From: Purpureocillium takamizusanense
Taxonomy: Eukaryota; Ascomycota; Sordariomycetes; Hypocreales; Ophiocordycipitaceae
Direction of reading: 5' to 3'
Length of the DNA: 64,000 nucleotides
Assembly (NCBI RefSeq): GCF_022605165.1
Contig: NC_063072.1
Location: 2,852,001-2,916,000, forward strand
Part shown: piece by piece, positions 22,043-34,670 of the stretch
Layout: every line of letters starts with the position of its first letter
Position numbering within the stretch: position 1 is the first letter of the stretch
The notes under the pieces: generated by a model
The model's input: only the letters and a program-made list of their open reading frames with translations
The model's database searches: none
What the model was told of the DNA's origin: nothing
Position numbers and translations under genes: made by a program

Positions 22043-25000
22043 AACGAGCCTCGCCCAACCAGTGTGCACTCTCTCGTAATAATTCAGCGACCCGGTTCTT
22101 GGCCGCGAGAGCCCCTCGCCGGCGGCTTGTTGCTTGCCTGCTTGTTGAGGCATTTTCGGACCCGGGCAACAAACGAAGGTGCTGCTGCTAGTCTTCCTCC
22201 ATGGACCCTTGGTCGCAGCTCCGCAGCGGCAACAGGAGCGCTGGTACGTACCTACCTACCTCTAACCTACCAGGTACTACAGCACGGTACCAACGCGCCT
22301 CCAGCATGCGCACGCTTTGCACCGCAATCTACAACACAGAGGTTACCTGTTAGTAGTAACCTCGACTCAGGCTCCCGCACATCCAACTCGACCGACGACG
22401 ATACCCCTACTCACTCGGACCCGGCTCTGTGAGTCCCGGGCGGCGCGGCGGTCAGCGACGACACCTCAGACCCCCGCCCTCGCTTTTGAACTTGGGTCGT
22501 GTTAGGTTGTCCCTGTGCGCCGTCGCGGCAGCGTCCGCGTCGCCTGCAAATGAGCGACGAACCCGCTGGGGCTAGAACCGGGAGCCGTCGAACCCGATGG
22601 GGAGATGAGGCGCTCCCCAGCGTCCTCCCAAACGAGCGAGCCAAGACGCGGATGCTGGATGTTTATGGATTGGCTTCCCAGGAGTCGCGCCGTGCACTCG
22701 GCACAGGACTGTGCACACGTCGCAGAAGGTGAATCGGGAAGCGATTGACAGGCGCCGTCTGGCCAATTGGCCCGTCATTTCTTTGCATCCCGTTCCATTT
22801 GGCCTTGGCAAATGGACTGTCGTTATGCTACACGTCCTCGCCATGTAAGTGATCGCCACGGAGCCGCGCCTGAGCATTGCCTCACCAGCGCGCCAGCTCC
22901 CGTCCAGACCGCGGCCGGCCGCCTCCCGTTTCCGTCTAGCTTCGATACAGCTCGGCAAGTGCAGTAGTACGTGCCGCGAGAGATCTGATATCGCAAGGTC
23001 CCTCCATGATATGATTGCTGCCTTGCGCCTGCACGCGGAGCCGTGACCTCCCCTCTACCCCTCGAACGCCGGTGACGCGTGCCCTTTTTGCCAACGTACT
23101 CCCTCGATAGGTCGATGTTTCGTCTCAGACTTGAGCACGTCCGACACCTGTGTGTGTGGCGTCGATCGCGGCCTGTCCCCAGCGGCAAGTTTAAGGTTGC
23201 GCTCAAGGTTGTTCTGTTCCAAGCCCTGTCTAAGGGGGGGGACTCGAAGAGGAGGGGGGAGGGGGGGCCCGGCCGCGTGGAGAGACAGAGCGGCGCACGT
23301 TGTTGTCGCTCCATCAATGTCACGGGGGTGACGATGATGTCGGGATAAGCATCATGCACCAAAAGGCCTCATCAGAGACCACCAGCACCACCTGACAGCA
23401 ACAAAGCACGTAGACTTGGCGCCGCTGCGCAAGAATGAACGTCGACGCGCCCTGGACGCTTGCTGGCCGCCGGACTGCAACACTTTTTGCTTGGCGGTTC
23501 AGTTGACGACGTCTCCGCGGGCATAGCGGCGCCCCATTAGCCCGACTGGGCCATTGCAGCCGCCCTCCGCACTGAGACAGCTTCATCAGCTTCCACATCA
23601 GCAGAGCAGCGCCGCGCCGCGCCCTGCCCTGCCATGTTCTACTGCCCTGGAGGAAGAGGAGGCGACAATGTCCCGGGCTAACTACCTTATCTTGTCCTGC
23701 TGCTTTTGACCTTGCCGAGCCCTCACGGAGTGTCCGTGGCGGTTGGCGGACGGTCCCAACGACACGACCAGGCCGGTCAACAAGGCCTGAGCCAGAGCCG
23801 GACATAGACATGCGATGCAGCGCGCAGCGCATTACGTGGGCGAGGGGGCCAAAATAAAGACTGTCGTCCGCATGCAGCAACAAGCAGCGCAATGCATCGT
23901 CATCCTGCCTCGCCTCCAACGGCGCCCCGCCCCGCAGCCTTCCTTTGGCCGCTGGAGAAGCCGAGCCGCCTCCGGGCCTGGCGCCCTGCCATCCGTCGCC
24001 GCCTAAGCTGGACGAGGGTATTCAGTTGGAGCCGCTCTCAATCGCCGAAGCACGCAACCCAAGCCGCCGGACAGGGAGCGTCAGCCAGTGGCAGCCTCAA
24101 TGCGAGCGCCCAAAGCGAAGCACCACCGAGGGCTGGAACACGATGAAGGACCTGGATGCGGGATTGGGATTGGGGGGGGGGGGCAAACAGCTGCACAGTT
24201 TGGCACACTGGCTCGGAGCCCACGCCGCCAAGTACCTCCCTGGCCCAGGGCCCCGTCTTGCCGTCTCACCTTGTTTGTGCTCCAGGGCACAAAACACGCG
24301 CTAGAACAAGACCTGTGAAAATTGTGTCGAGCGCAATGCCCATCGTTGTCGCCCTGGCGCTGAGTCGCTCACCTCGGCGCTAACGAAACGTGTCACCGCA
24401 GCATCCGAGCAAGATGCGCTTGTGTAAGTGCGCACTCTCCCCGTCGGCGACCGCATCAGCATCAGGGCCTGCCTGACTACGTTGCCACACCATTTGTACT
24501 TGGCACTAACTACCGTGCGTTAGTATGTTAGTCCTATCAAGACAGCACGGCGACGAAGACCCGGGGGCCCTGCCCTGAGCGGCTTGCGTGCGCCGTCCCG
24601 TGATGGGACACTGACAATCAATGGCTACGAGGTACCAAGGTAGTCATGCACAGCACATCTGCCGCAGCAACTTCGCACCGTCCGCACTCTCTTACAGGAT
24701 TCGTACTATACTAAGGTACCATAAGGTAACGAGCCTTGGCAAGTCGCCCCAACGATTGGCTCTAGCTCTTGCCTCTTGCGTTGCGTTGCGTCGCCTCGCG
24801 CGGTCCTTCCTCCTCACGTCTATAGATTGAGAAAGAACGAGTGGCGCGCACCTGCGACGCCGCCCCAGCGATGCTCCAGAAAAAAAAAAGAATATCGTAT
24901 CCAGGACCTCTTTGCATCCATCGTCAACCTCGTCCGTGCGTGTCGTTGTCGTCGTTACTCCTCTTGTTGGCCAGATGGTGCCATGCTCGTGCACACACAA

Positions 25001-28000
25001 TACCGACGGCAATGATTCGCTGTTGCACATAAACAGTCGAAACGACAGGCATGCTCGCCCGCAAACATATCCACTACGTCATTGCCTGGAATGGTTCCCC
25101 CCGGTCAGCGATCCAATCCTGGTCTCCCCCAGGCTCCAAAGCCGCGGGCGCCTGTACCAACAGGCACAACCAGCCAATGAGCCCGCGGGCTTATTTTTCC
25201 CTGGCCGCGGGCCATCATCTCGCCCACCGATTTGGACGCCTGACAAGCTACGCGGGCGGGTGTGTGTGTGTGAGCGCGAGAGAGAGAGACGGGCCACCCC
25301 CGGTCCGACCTGGCGTTCGGGTCGGCGTCGCCGTTTTTGTGGGTGTGTGTGGGAGGCGGAATGGGGGAAATCAATGGGATGGGGGAGCCTCCCAAGGCTC
25401 CATCTGAATCAGGTTTTGGAGACGTAACGAGATGCGCCTGCCTTGGGGGGGGGCGGACGGGCAGCCCTGGTGTTTGATGGCTTGACGAGTTTTTTTCTGG
25501 CTCCCGCGGTGGATACGGGTTATCTGGCCCGGTCTGGCCTCGGCGGCTGCAGGTGAGCCTTTTTTTTGCCTCGCGCCCTCGCGCTCCGCGTCTTCTGGAA
25601 ACTCTGGAGACCTTCGGCGTTGCACCATCCAATGGCGGCTGACCCCAAGCAATTAGGACCGACGTCGAGATGGGGCTCCCCATGGGCAATGGCGGCGAAA
25701 TGGCGGCCGACTGCATGAGGACACCGCCGGAGCCACCCAATGAATCGCGTTGCCTTGTGCGTCGTCGCCCGCCCTGGCACCGTGTCCTTCGGTGAAGCCT
25801 TCGAGAACGTCTTGGCCTCTTTACGCTATTCTCGACTGAATGACGGAACGGGAACCACAAGCCCACTGGTCGTCACCTCAGCTCGCCCGCTCTCGCTCCG
25901 CCGTCCACGGCGGTCACCCTTTGTCTCCCCAGCCCAGCCGATGCCCACTTTTGGCTGGCCGTCCACCGCCGTTCCTGCTTCAATTTACGACGAGGCATTT
26001 ATCACGGCCGGCCCCAGGCAAAGCGACGCCGCCGGTGGACACACGGAGATGCTGTGAAGAGGCTACCATTACGAAGTACGTACTAGCATGGGATGGGGTG
26101 CAGCAAGCCCACACAAAGATTCGGGGTTGATGGATTCACTTCCCCAGTCTTTGCACTACTGTACTGTACTGTGCTGTACCACTGTCGCGTGAGTCGACGA
26201 TGCGCCTGCACAAGTGGCTGCAGGGCTGACCCTTTGCAGCACGGCGAACTACGCGCGAAGCATGTCCGGACGACGTTGTAAATCGGGGCCCCAGCTTATC
26301 TTGCATTGCCGCCCCAATCCACAGTAGGAACGCCTGTCCCGAGACGCAAACGCCATGTCGGGCGTGCAGCAATTGGCCGAGTTGCTGAGACTGGACATGC
26401 GACGAGGCGTGCGCGCCCAGCCTAATCACATTCCAAATTATGCGCATCTGCGAATCTGCATCTGTCACTTGCGCACGGGTGGCTTGGGCGTGCGAGCAAT
26501 GACGAGCAACCGGCTGGAGAAAGTCGCACTTGTGGCAATCAGTTCTCTCATCTCACTGCTCCAGGGTGGCCGCCTTGCATCGTGGCCGAGGCGGCTAAAG
26601 CTTGCCCGCTCCCGCCTATCCGCCCACACTCTGAGAGTTCCGGATTGGGGCGGCCCCCATGCACCAGGCAGACGACCCTTACCTGGGGAAGCATGGCAGG
26701 ACAAGAGCACGTACATACAAATTGAGACTGGGTCGGGCGAAGAAGGGTGAACCCTGTCAGTTCGTCCACTGGCCCGATCCGTTGCCTGTACGCACGTACA
26801 ATGCGAGGCATGTCGCTTGCAGCTAGCCTTGACGGCCACACACCGCCATTGCCAGCGCCTCCTGTTCAAGACTGCTCTCGACTAAGTCGCTCAGCTGATG
26901 CTGCCGTACCTTACCATGGCCGGATAAACCTCCTCGTCTGGTCGGTGACAGAGACGTACATGCAACACAAGACAGCACCGATGCGTCATTGGCCAGCGGC
27001 ACGGCTACATGTATGCCATCGTTGCGGCGTTCGGTGACCAGAATTGGCCTTTCCGGACGATGGCGCTCATGGCTCAGCGTGTGTACTGGACAATTGACCT
27101 CGGCGGGCAACAGATCAGTACCTACACACTTGCTACTCGTGCAAAGTAGGTGGTCACCGGCACGACAACGGTGGCAGAGCACCGGTCGTCGGGGCCGCCA
27201 GGGCATGTCCGGAATGGCGGTGGCAGCCAGAATAATAAGGCCCAGCGGGCCGCATCCACAGGACGGCATTGACCATTGTCGACGTGCGACGCCGGCGGGA
27301 AAGTCCCGTCCGGAGGAGCAGCATATCAAGCCCTACTCACCCGCATATGATTCAATCGTCCGCACTTGGCAGGCCCAACGGCAGTTGCAAGTCGGGAGCA
27401 AACGGGCCCCGGCATCTTGACAACTTGCATGGTCAACCAACACCATCACACACAGGCTGTCGTGTCAGCCAGTCAGCATGGCGCATGCATATGCGCGCGT
27501 CGCCAACGGCGTGGCAGCATGAGTACTAGGTAGCAGGGAGGGGTTTGAATAGCTCATCATCGTGAGCGCCATACAGCAAAGGCCAAGGGTACAGCGGCGT
27601 AATCCTCTACAGCACAGTATCTCGCGCGCGGGCATAATATTCTTTCTTTGCTTAACCACCCCCAAGCCCACATCGTCAAACCCCGGCTTGGTGCATTGCG
27701 ACAATCATGCAGTGCGCACGGTGACGGGACATGACGGGAGCACTCTCATTGCGCGCTTTTCTACCACGCAACGCACTCGGCCTGCAGCCACCCAAAACGC
27801 CGGGGCTTGATTGGGACGGCCTTGGAGGCGAGCGATGCTCGAGCCGGCGCCCGCAAGAGATGGGCTTTTGCCGCTTCCAGTGCCGCCAGACATTTCAAGG
27901 GCTTGCTGGTACGACGACTAGTGCGTTCCCACTCTTCCCGTGCCGCCGCTGCCGAGGCGCGCCGGGCGTCGCCTTTGCAGCCGCCGTTTACTCCGAGGCG

Positions 28001-28656
28001 CGAGGACAGGCGGTCGAGGACGGCGTTTTCGAATTTTCCTGTGTGGCCCCCATGGCAAGTCCACGGACCTCGTCGACGACGACAAAGCTACTGTAGCAAC
28101 AAGACGCACGCAATCGACCTTGGAGGTCGACGACGAGCCTGGCGATCAAACAGGCACATGGGCTTGGATGGCGAGGGGAAAGGGTCTTCAAGGCTCAAAC
28201 AAGCTGCTCTGCCAAGCCTGAAACACAGGGCGGGATGCCGGCGGCGCTCGAGCGCTGGGCTGGAAACCTCGAGCCGGACCGGACCCTGCGAGGCGAACAC
28301 GGCGATTGACGGCGACGCGACGGCGTCTCGTCGCTCGGCCGCCGCCCACCAGCCTCGCTCGCGACCCAATGACAGATTGGGGGTCGACCGACGGTCGCCT
28401 TTGTACGGACATGGTATGCATCGCTGGCGGCTGGTCGACCATGTTTCCCGCCTGTATCACGCCTCGTTTCGTCTTGTTTGCTGCGACACACTTCTCCATG
28501 CCAAGCCAACCAGCCTGATAAACGGTTTCCCTGGCAAGGCTGCTCGGGGCTCGCATTGGAAACGGTGGCGTTCGGCCATCACCCCTTCTCGCGTGGGCTT
28601 TCGGTAGGCTTCGCTGCAATGGCAACATGTCCAGGGCGTTGGATACAGTGCAGGAC

Positions 28657-28696
28657 CGTACAGTACAGTACAGCACAGCACAGCACAGCACAGCAC
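28657..28696 (+). repeat. ACAGT/ACAGC pentanucleotide tandem repeat
   Basis: Units of TACAG change into CACAG along a 40-bp tract: about three TACAG units then about five CACAG units, suggesting one substitution spread through a pentamer array. Confidence 0.9.
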
Positions 28697-28868
28697 CTGC
28701 TTGCTCGCGGATGAGGAGCGTTGGTCGGTCGGTCGATTGCCTGACTTGGCCGACGAGGGGGGCCGTTTGCGGTCAGCGTTGCCCCGTCATCGTCGGCGGG
28801 CCCAGTCGCCGAGACGATGGCGGATAACGGCGTCTCCATCCAAGACGTTGTCACCCGCGTCGTACCTT

Positions 28869-28884
28869 AATACTTCGTAGTATT
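28869..28884. repeat. AATACT-TCGT-AGTATT inverted repeat
   Basis: Six-base arms around a four-base centre; one of several short TAC/GTA inverted repeats in spacer DNA of this window. Confidence 0.7.
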
Positions 28885-29410
28885 GGATGTCGGGATTCCC
28901 GAGCCAAGAAGGCTCCCAGATCACGGGCCGAAATCGACCAGCGGACAAGGGACTCTGTACAAGTGTTCGAATGTCCCATTGTTTGCATCTTTGAAAACGT
29001 CATGGTTCCCCCGTCCTAGTCATGTCTCTCTTATTTTCCCTTCTTGTCGCTCCGATGTCGTTGCTCAACTCAACCGCCTGCCGGTTGTATCCGCGGGAAT
29101 AAGCAACTCCGTCGTTGCCGTGCCGTGTGTCCGCGTCAACCACAGCCCAACTGTGGCGAACGGAGGCGACACAGGAACGGTTTCCGATGACCCAAGGCGC
29201 GAAAAATCCTCTCTCGATTGTTTGACACGACACGGCACTTTTGCCGTCAGGGGACGACTGCCGGCGGACCCGCGCCGTGCCGCGGGCTCTGCGAATTGTT
29301 CTTTTTTTGTTCCATGACAGTCATGCCGAGTCTTCAGGCGAGGCTCTCGATGCAACACTCTTCGCTGCCAGAAGGCCGGCTGGCGTGTCTTCAGCATACC
29401 ATACTAAAAC

Positions 29411-29432
29411 GCCCTGCCCTGCCCTGCCCTGC
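29411..29432 (+). repeat. GCCCT pentanucleotide repeat
   Basis: Four tandem copies of GCCCT, then GCCTGG. Confidence 0.85.
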
Positions 29433-29501
29433 CTGGACGCCCGCCGTCAGGAACAGGGGCATCAGCCGATAGGGCCATGACGCCAGGGGGTCCGTCGCTC
29501 C

Positions 29502-29502
<1 letters not shown>

Positions 29503-29535
<33 letters not shown>
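29503..29535 (+). repeat. (CGA)11 microsatellite
   Basis: Eleven uninterrupted CGA triplets. No reading frame through it is supported as a gene. Confidence 0.95.
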
Positions 29536-30430
29536 TGGCCCTGCCTGGATACGTATATAACTATGTGCAGTATTGTAACGTTAGTACGTATGTACCTAGC
29601 ATGGGTCTCTCGCCCTGCATGTCAACCTGTCGGACTGCCGTGGGCCGAAGGTGTGGAGGGCGCAAATGAATGCGCCCCAATCATTCATCCTCGGTCAGGT
29701 CCGCGTGGGCGCGACCCGCGAGACCAGTACGTAGCAAGCAGCGGAGTCTTTGTCTCTCTCGCCCGGTCCATGGACTTTCTTTCCTGCCGGAACAAAGGAC
29801 CGGAATAAGCCGCCGGATGGGGCGGCCCATCCGGCCGTCATTGCGGGCGCGTCAACAACGCGGTTCCTGTGCCGCCGCCGCTGTCGCCGATATGGCAACG
29901 CATCCGTGGGGGAGTGACGCGCTGTCACCATTGCCTCCGTCGTTCAGCTGGGTGGACAGAAAATCAAAGATGCAGGTTGCAGTTGTAGCTTTGCCACTGT
30001 ATTTCTGCACCACGTTTGTGCGGCGGTGTATTGCTGCGGATGAGTGAGATTGTTCCGTATCTCCTCTTCGAGACTCTCGTGCGGTCTGTCGTTGAAATTA
30101 CATACCCACGCGCTCTATTCGATGCTGTCTCGATTTTTCTCTCTCTACCATCGTGCAACGCCTGTCATGAACATATCTATCCATCAACAAAGACTGGTCT
30201 ATAATCCAGACGGAGAAGTGGCCTCAAACCCCGTGTCGAGTTGCCGAGCCAGCAGTCCTGCTAGTTTGATCGTCGCCACGGGTTGGTTCCCTTCACCTTC
30301 TTCACCATGGTGTAGGGTAGGTGAATTCTCACCTCGGTCAACGTAGCGACGGCGACAAGAGCGCGTGTGCGCATGTATGTCGGCATGCATGCATGTATGC
30401 CTGGCCGATGATGAGGATCCTCTTGGCCGA

Positions 30431-30458
30431 GATAGATAGATAGATAGATAGATAGATA
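30431..30458 (+). repeat. (GATA)7 microsatellite
   Basis: Seven uninterrupted GATA units, about 0.8 kb from the 3' end of seb1. The tract also forms a dense set of GATA-factor core sites, though it is most simply a microsatellite. Confidence 0.95.
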
Positions 30459-31222
30459 CGATGTACATGCAAGGAGTGCACGTACGTCGTGAAGATATAA
30501 ATGAGGCACGTGGTAGTCCGTAGAGAGAAGAAAGAACGTAGTAACTCTGCCTCGCCATCCCCTCGTCTTCCTCTTTCCCCTTTTTGACCTGAAGGCAAAT
30601 TTCTCCTCCATAGACATATCACGCGACGGGGGAACATTAAACAAGGCCAGGCTTCACGAAATGGGCAAAGCAACTACGCGAACGTGCTGTGCGCCTTGTC
30701 GAGGTTTCTTGGAACCATTTACAAACTATAAAGTATGCACGCAGCAGCAAAGCGAAAGCTCAGGCGCGTCGTCTGCCATGCAATGAGCAGCCCTGCCTTA
30801 CCCAGGGGCAACAAGACCAAAAAAAAAGAAGGAGCAAAACAGCAAAACACCCGTAGGGCACCGCCCCTGTTCTATAAGCCGCATGATCCCGTACGTCCCG
30901 GTATCACCGATTCAAGCGAGGCCCGACGAAATCGCCTCCCACCCTTCCCTCTCCAAAGGGCGGAGATGGAACACCCCTAAAGCTCGCGGAAAGCAAGAAA
31001 CCAGCGGCTCCCAGACCGCCTAGCGGCCACGTGGGCCGTCTTTCTGCAACTTCTCAATAACGCCGGACCTTGAAATCCCCCTTTCCTTTCCGTCAGCCGT
31101 GAGAGGTGCAAAACAACACGGGTAGAAATCTGAGATAGCGCACGTGGCGAGGCTCGTTGACCGCGCACCACGCCGGGGTATCACTTCGTCACCGCCACAA
31201 CGCCGCTCGTAAACACCATATC

Positions 31223-33866
31223 CTAGCTACCGAAACCCGCGGGAAAGTTGGGCATGCCGCTGGGGAGGTTGCCCATGCCGAAGGGGAACCCGGATGCCGG
31301 GGCCTGCTGGCCGCTGGAGCCGTTGCCTCCTTGGTCGCTGCGGCGGTCTCTGTTCCGACGACCTCGACCGCCGCTGCCGCCCTCATCGCGATTCCGCGTC
31401 GACTTGGGGCCATTGCTGCCACCCTTGTCCGTCTGCATGCGGCGGCTGATGGCCTTGGACGAAACGCCGGCGCCGATTTCGATATCTGGTTCCTCGACAC
31501 ATAATCCGCTCTCGATAGGCTTGCCACCGCTGCCTCCGTAAGGCGCAGTCAACATCCACTTGCGGTCCGCCTCGGTCAGCTTGTGAATGGGAATGACGCT
31601 GATCCCCGTCGAGTAATCGCTGCAGTCTCTGGGGCCGAAGCCAACTCCCCATCGTGTCTGGTACATGCCTGGTCAGTCTTATGGCTGGCGCGTGATCGGG
31701 TCCGCAGCCACTCACCCTGAGAGGTATTTCAATGTTTCGGGGGTCCTCGGTGCTCTCCTTGGCGTGCAAAGCGTCCTTGCGGGTAAGCATCTTAACAAAG
31801 GCATGACGCTTATCCTTGTTCACGATGCATGTCTGGACGGTGCCGAACCGAGTGAAGATGTTTCGAAGCTCGGCCTCGGAACAGCTGTATAAGATGGCAG
31901 TCAGAAATTATCCGTCAACGGTACTCGTAGTATCACTTACGTCACTCCGCCCACAAAGAGCGTCCGGCTGTAGACCCTGATGTGGTTGGGTGGCAGGGAG
32001 CGATCGTACTCGATCCATCGCTCAATCTTGGGCAGCTCGAAGTCGGGGGTCTCAGTGCGGCCTCGCCGGCCCTGCGGGCTCCTCTGGCGGTAGTCGTTGT
32101 TGCGTCGGTCATTGCGGTCATGGTCGTCATGTCTCTCACGCCCAGCCCTGGAAGAGTCCTTGGAAGCCCAACCACGATCGGGAGAGCGCGAACGCGAACG
32201 CCCGTGATGCCTAGGGGATCTCATGGCATCCTGATAGCCACGGTCACGAGAACTATCGGCGCCGGGCCACAGCTGCTGGCCGGCAGGATACGAACCCTGC
32301 GCGGCGGGGACAGGGGGCTGGAAGGATTGCTGAGCGGCCGCAGTGTTGCCGCCGGTCATGCTCTGAATCAGGGCCGGGATCTTATCAAAGGGAACGCCCT
32401 GGTCGGCCAGGGCCTTGATGAGCATGATCTGCTGCTGCGTGGTGGGGTCAAGCCCGCCGGACGGGGGAGCGGCGGACGGAGGAGCGGCGGCATACGGGTT
32501 CGGCGGGGCGCCGTTGGCAGGCGGCATCCCTACACCCTGGCCCGGCATCTGAGGCAAGGAAAAGGGCAACGCAGGGGCATTCACAGGCTGCGCAGGGGCA
32601 GCATACGACGGCGCTGCTTGCACCGGTGGCTGGCTGAGAGGGGGCATTGTCACCGACTGAGGCAAGCCGGCGGCGGGATAGCTGTACGACGCCGCCGGGG
32701 CGGGAAGCGCGGAATTGCCCGGAGCAGCGCTGGAGGTGTTCTGGCGCGCGATGTTGGCCAGTGCCTCAAGAATGGAAGAGCCGGTAGGGGCCGGCGCCGC
32801 AGACGGCGTTGGCCTTGCCTGTTGGTTCTGGTACGAGGCCACAACGGCCGTAGGCGGGCTGCCTGGGGGAGTTGTCGATACTTCTGATGAGAGGCCTGTC
32901 AGTTGAGAGCGCCGGGTGGTATGCTGTGCGACATGGAACAAGAGCTGGCACGTACTGGCTGGAGGGGGAGCGCTCAGCTTCTGTTTGAAGGACTCGAGCA
33001 TGGGCTGCGGAAAAGTCTGGCCCTTCTCCCATATGTCGAGAAGCTTCTTGATCTTTTCCTATTTCACCAAAGAGGTCTGGTAAGCTACTGATCGTGTGTG
33101 TCGACGGCATGCAAGCGTGCAGATGAGGAAGACGGCTGGAGAGGCTAGGGCGGGATGAGTGCGCGGCCGTATGCATAGACAACGGATCGATCACGCCGTG
33201 CAAAATGAGGCTATCGCGTCACTGGCCGTAGGTGAGAGGCTCAACGAGGTCATCGCGACCGTCGACAGCCACGGCGTCACAAAAGACGCCGCAGGTCCAA
33301 CCGCGTTCCTACTCGCAGCTACGGCAGGGGCTGCTGCGCTCGAATGAAGCATTAATCGTGATATAGCAGTGCGTACCTTTTGCTCGTCCGGGGCGGACTG
33401 GACAATGTCATTCATCAATACGGGCATGAGTTCCGTCACTCGATGAACTCCGGCGGCGTATGTGCCGTCTTGCGCAGAGCTGTTTACTGGTTGTCCTTGG
33501 GTCTTTGCTTGCTCGAGCCACTTGCGGGTTACAGAGTCTACGACGTAGAGAACCCCCAACTTGTGCGTCCCGGGCGCCTTCTTGAAGTGTGTGTAGATTT
33601 TCTGGATGAGAACCGACTCCGACTGTGGGAAACAAGCGTCAGTCAGTGCATGGTTAGGATTGATTACGCCGTACCCGGCATGTGAGTCTGGAGACGTGAC
33701 GTTCCGTGACGTGGCGTGCCGGGGTCACGGGCGGTTGAAGGCATACCTGGACGTTGGCGACGCAGAGCGACGTCAAACTGGTAATACGGGATCCTGAGAC
33801 TCCAGGTGGTTTGAGATTGAGCATGGCCTGGAGGCCAGCCTCCAGATCTGCTACTGCAGATGCCAT
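31223..33866 (-). CDS. seb1: Seb1/Nrd1-type CTD-binding, RNA-binding termination factor
   Basis: Six exons, 33866..33747, 33622..33377, 33058..32956, 32883..31941, 31884..31716 and 31657..31223, give 671 residues with consistent phases. Residues 1 to about 150 form a CTD-interaction domain (YTHFKKAPGTHKLGVLYVVD, LMNDIVQSAPDEQ, KLLDIWEKGQTFP). A Pro/Ala/Gln-rich linker follows, then an Arg/Asp/Ser stretch. The RRM begins near residue 462 with RTLFVGGVT, continues TCIVNKDKRHAFVKML, and is followed by TRWGVGFGPRDCSDYSTG, which belongs to the compact RRM-plus-helical module of Nrd1/Seb1. The tail is Gly/Arg-rich. These proteins bind Pol II CTD and nascent RNA and promote transcription termination in the nucleus. 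The 318-nt intron 2 is longer than its neighbours. Intron 3 (32955..32884, GTACGT, CAG) is 72 nt and stop-free in frame, so its splicing needs RNA evidence; an acceptor 3 nt downstream is equally in frame. Confidence 0.9.
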
Positions 33867-34649
33867 CGTGTGGTGTCGGTGGGATTCGCTCAGGATATAT
33901 CCTTGTGGGCTTCAAGTTTCCTTGCGAGAGCACCACCAGCCCGAGGACCGCGTCGTTGCGCCGTCTTTATCCCTCGCGCTTATGTGGTCTCCGAGCACGC
34001 TGTCAAACGGCCGGCTTGGAACAGTCTTCTTATGAAAGGCCTCGAGGCCGATCCTTCTATCCCTTTGAGATACCCACGAGGAGAGTCTGTAGGAGCCAGA
34101 CACCGAGGACACGGGCGTTTACGGGCCTCGCCAAAGCGAGACTTCACGAAGAAGCGTGTGCGCGTCGGCGGCGGGTACGAGAGTGACCAAGCTCAACGAG
34201 TATGACGGCCTATTGATATTTCCCCCGAAATCCCGGGCGCAAGCGCGACAGTCGACCTTCTACTGTGGTGTCGGCAAATAGGGCGACGTTGAGTCACAGG
34301 CAGGAAAGTGTCGGGCAAGGCTCTTTCTGGGGGTGCGAGGTGACGGCTCCGCCAACGTTTCTAGAGGCCGTCGGTGGCAATCAAGTATCCAGGGCGGACG
34401 AGTTAAATGATTACCGACAGATGGAGATGGGCGCTCGCACGAGGCGATGGTACGAGGCGTTTGAGTTGATGAAAAGGGGTGGAAGTTCTTGTGGTGATGA
34501 GAATGGCAAAACGCAGATGAAAGAGGAGAAAGCAAAAATGGTCAGGTGTGGGTAGGGGGGGCGCTTTGGAATGGCCTGGTCTTCGAGGCTGGGTCATCTG
34601 CCTCAGGCCCCCCTTCTTTTCTCGGAAGTGCCTTCGTACCCTCCAGCGA

Positions 34650-34670
34650 CACGTGATGTTACATCACGTG
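34650..34670. promoter_or_regulatory. Long perfect palindrome CACGTGATGT-T-ACATCACGTG
   Basis: Ten-base perfect inverted arms around one T. Each arm holds a CACGTG E-box, and the centre (TGATGTTACATCA) resembles a bZIP-type half-site pair. It lies about 0.8 kb upstream of the seb1 ATG and 2.1 kb upstream of the citrate synthase ATG. A regulatory role is inference. Confidence 0.45.

Larger units (their letters stand above)
19412..31222. other. About 11.8-kb region without supported genes, upstream of pma1
   Basis: I examined the translated frames on both strands. The longest frames (for example 266 codons at 27807..28607 and 199 at 23919..23320) are rich in Arg, Ser, Pro and Ala, have no domain or hydrophobic pattern, and overlap other open frames, as expected of random GC-rich DNA. 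No tRNA, 5S or snRNA signature was seen. The part nearest pma1 (19566..19720) is purine-rich on + (pyrimidine-rich on the pma1 coding strand), fitting a strong fungal promoter/leader. Elsewhere there are microsatellites and TAC/GTA palindromes, listed separately. Confidence 0.55.

Noticed and set aside
27807..28607. A 266-codon frame on + in the gene-free region
   Set aside because: Arg/Ser-rich with overlapping open frames on the other strand, no domain, no hydrophobic pattern and no good start context; judged random in GC-rich DNA.
30431..30458. GATA array considered as a nitrogen-regulator binding cluster
   Set aside because: A perfect tetranucleotide tandem repeat is explained more simply as a microsatellite; no target gene promoter is adjacent.
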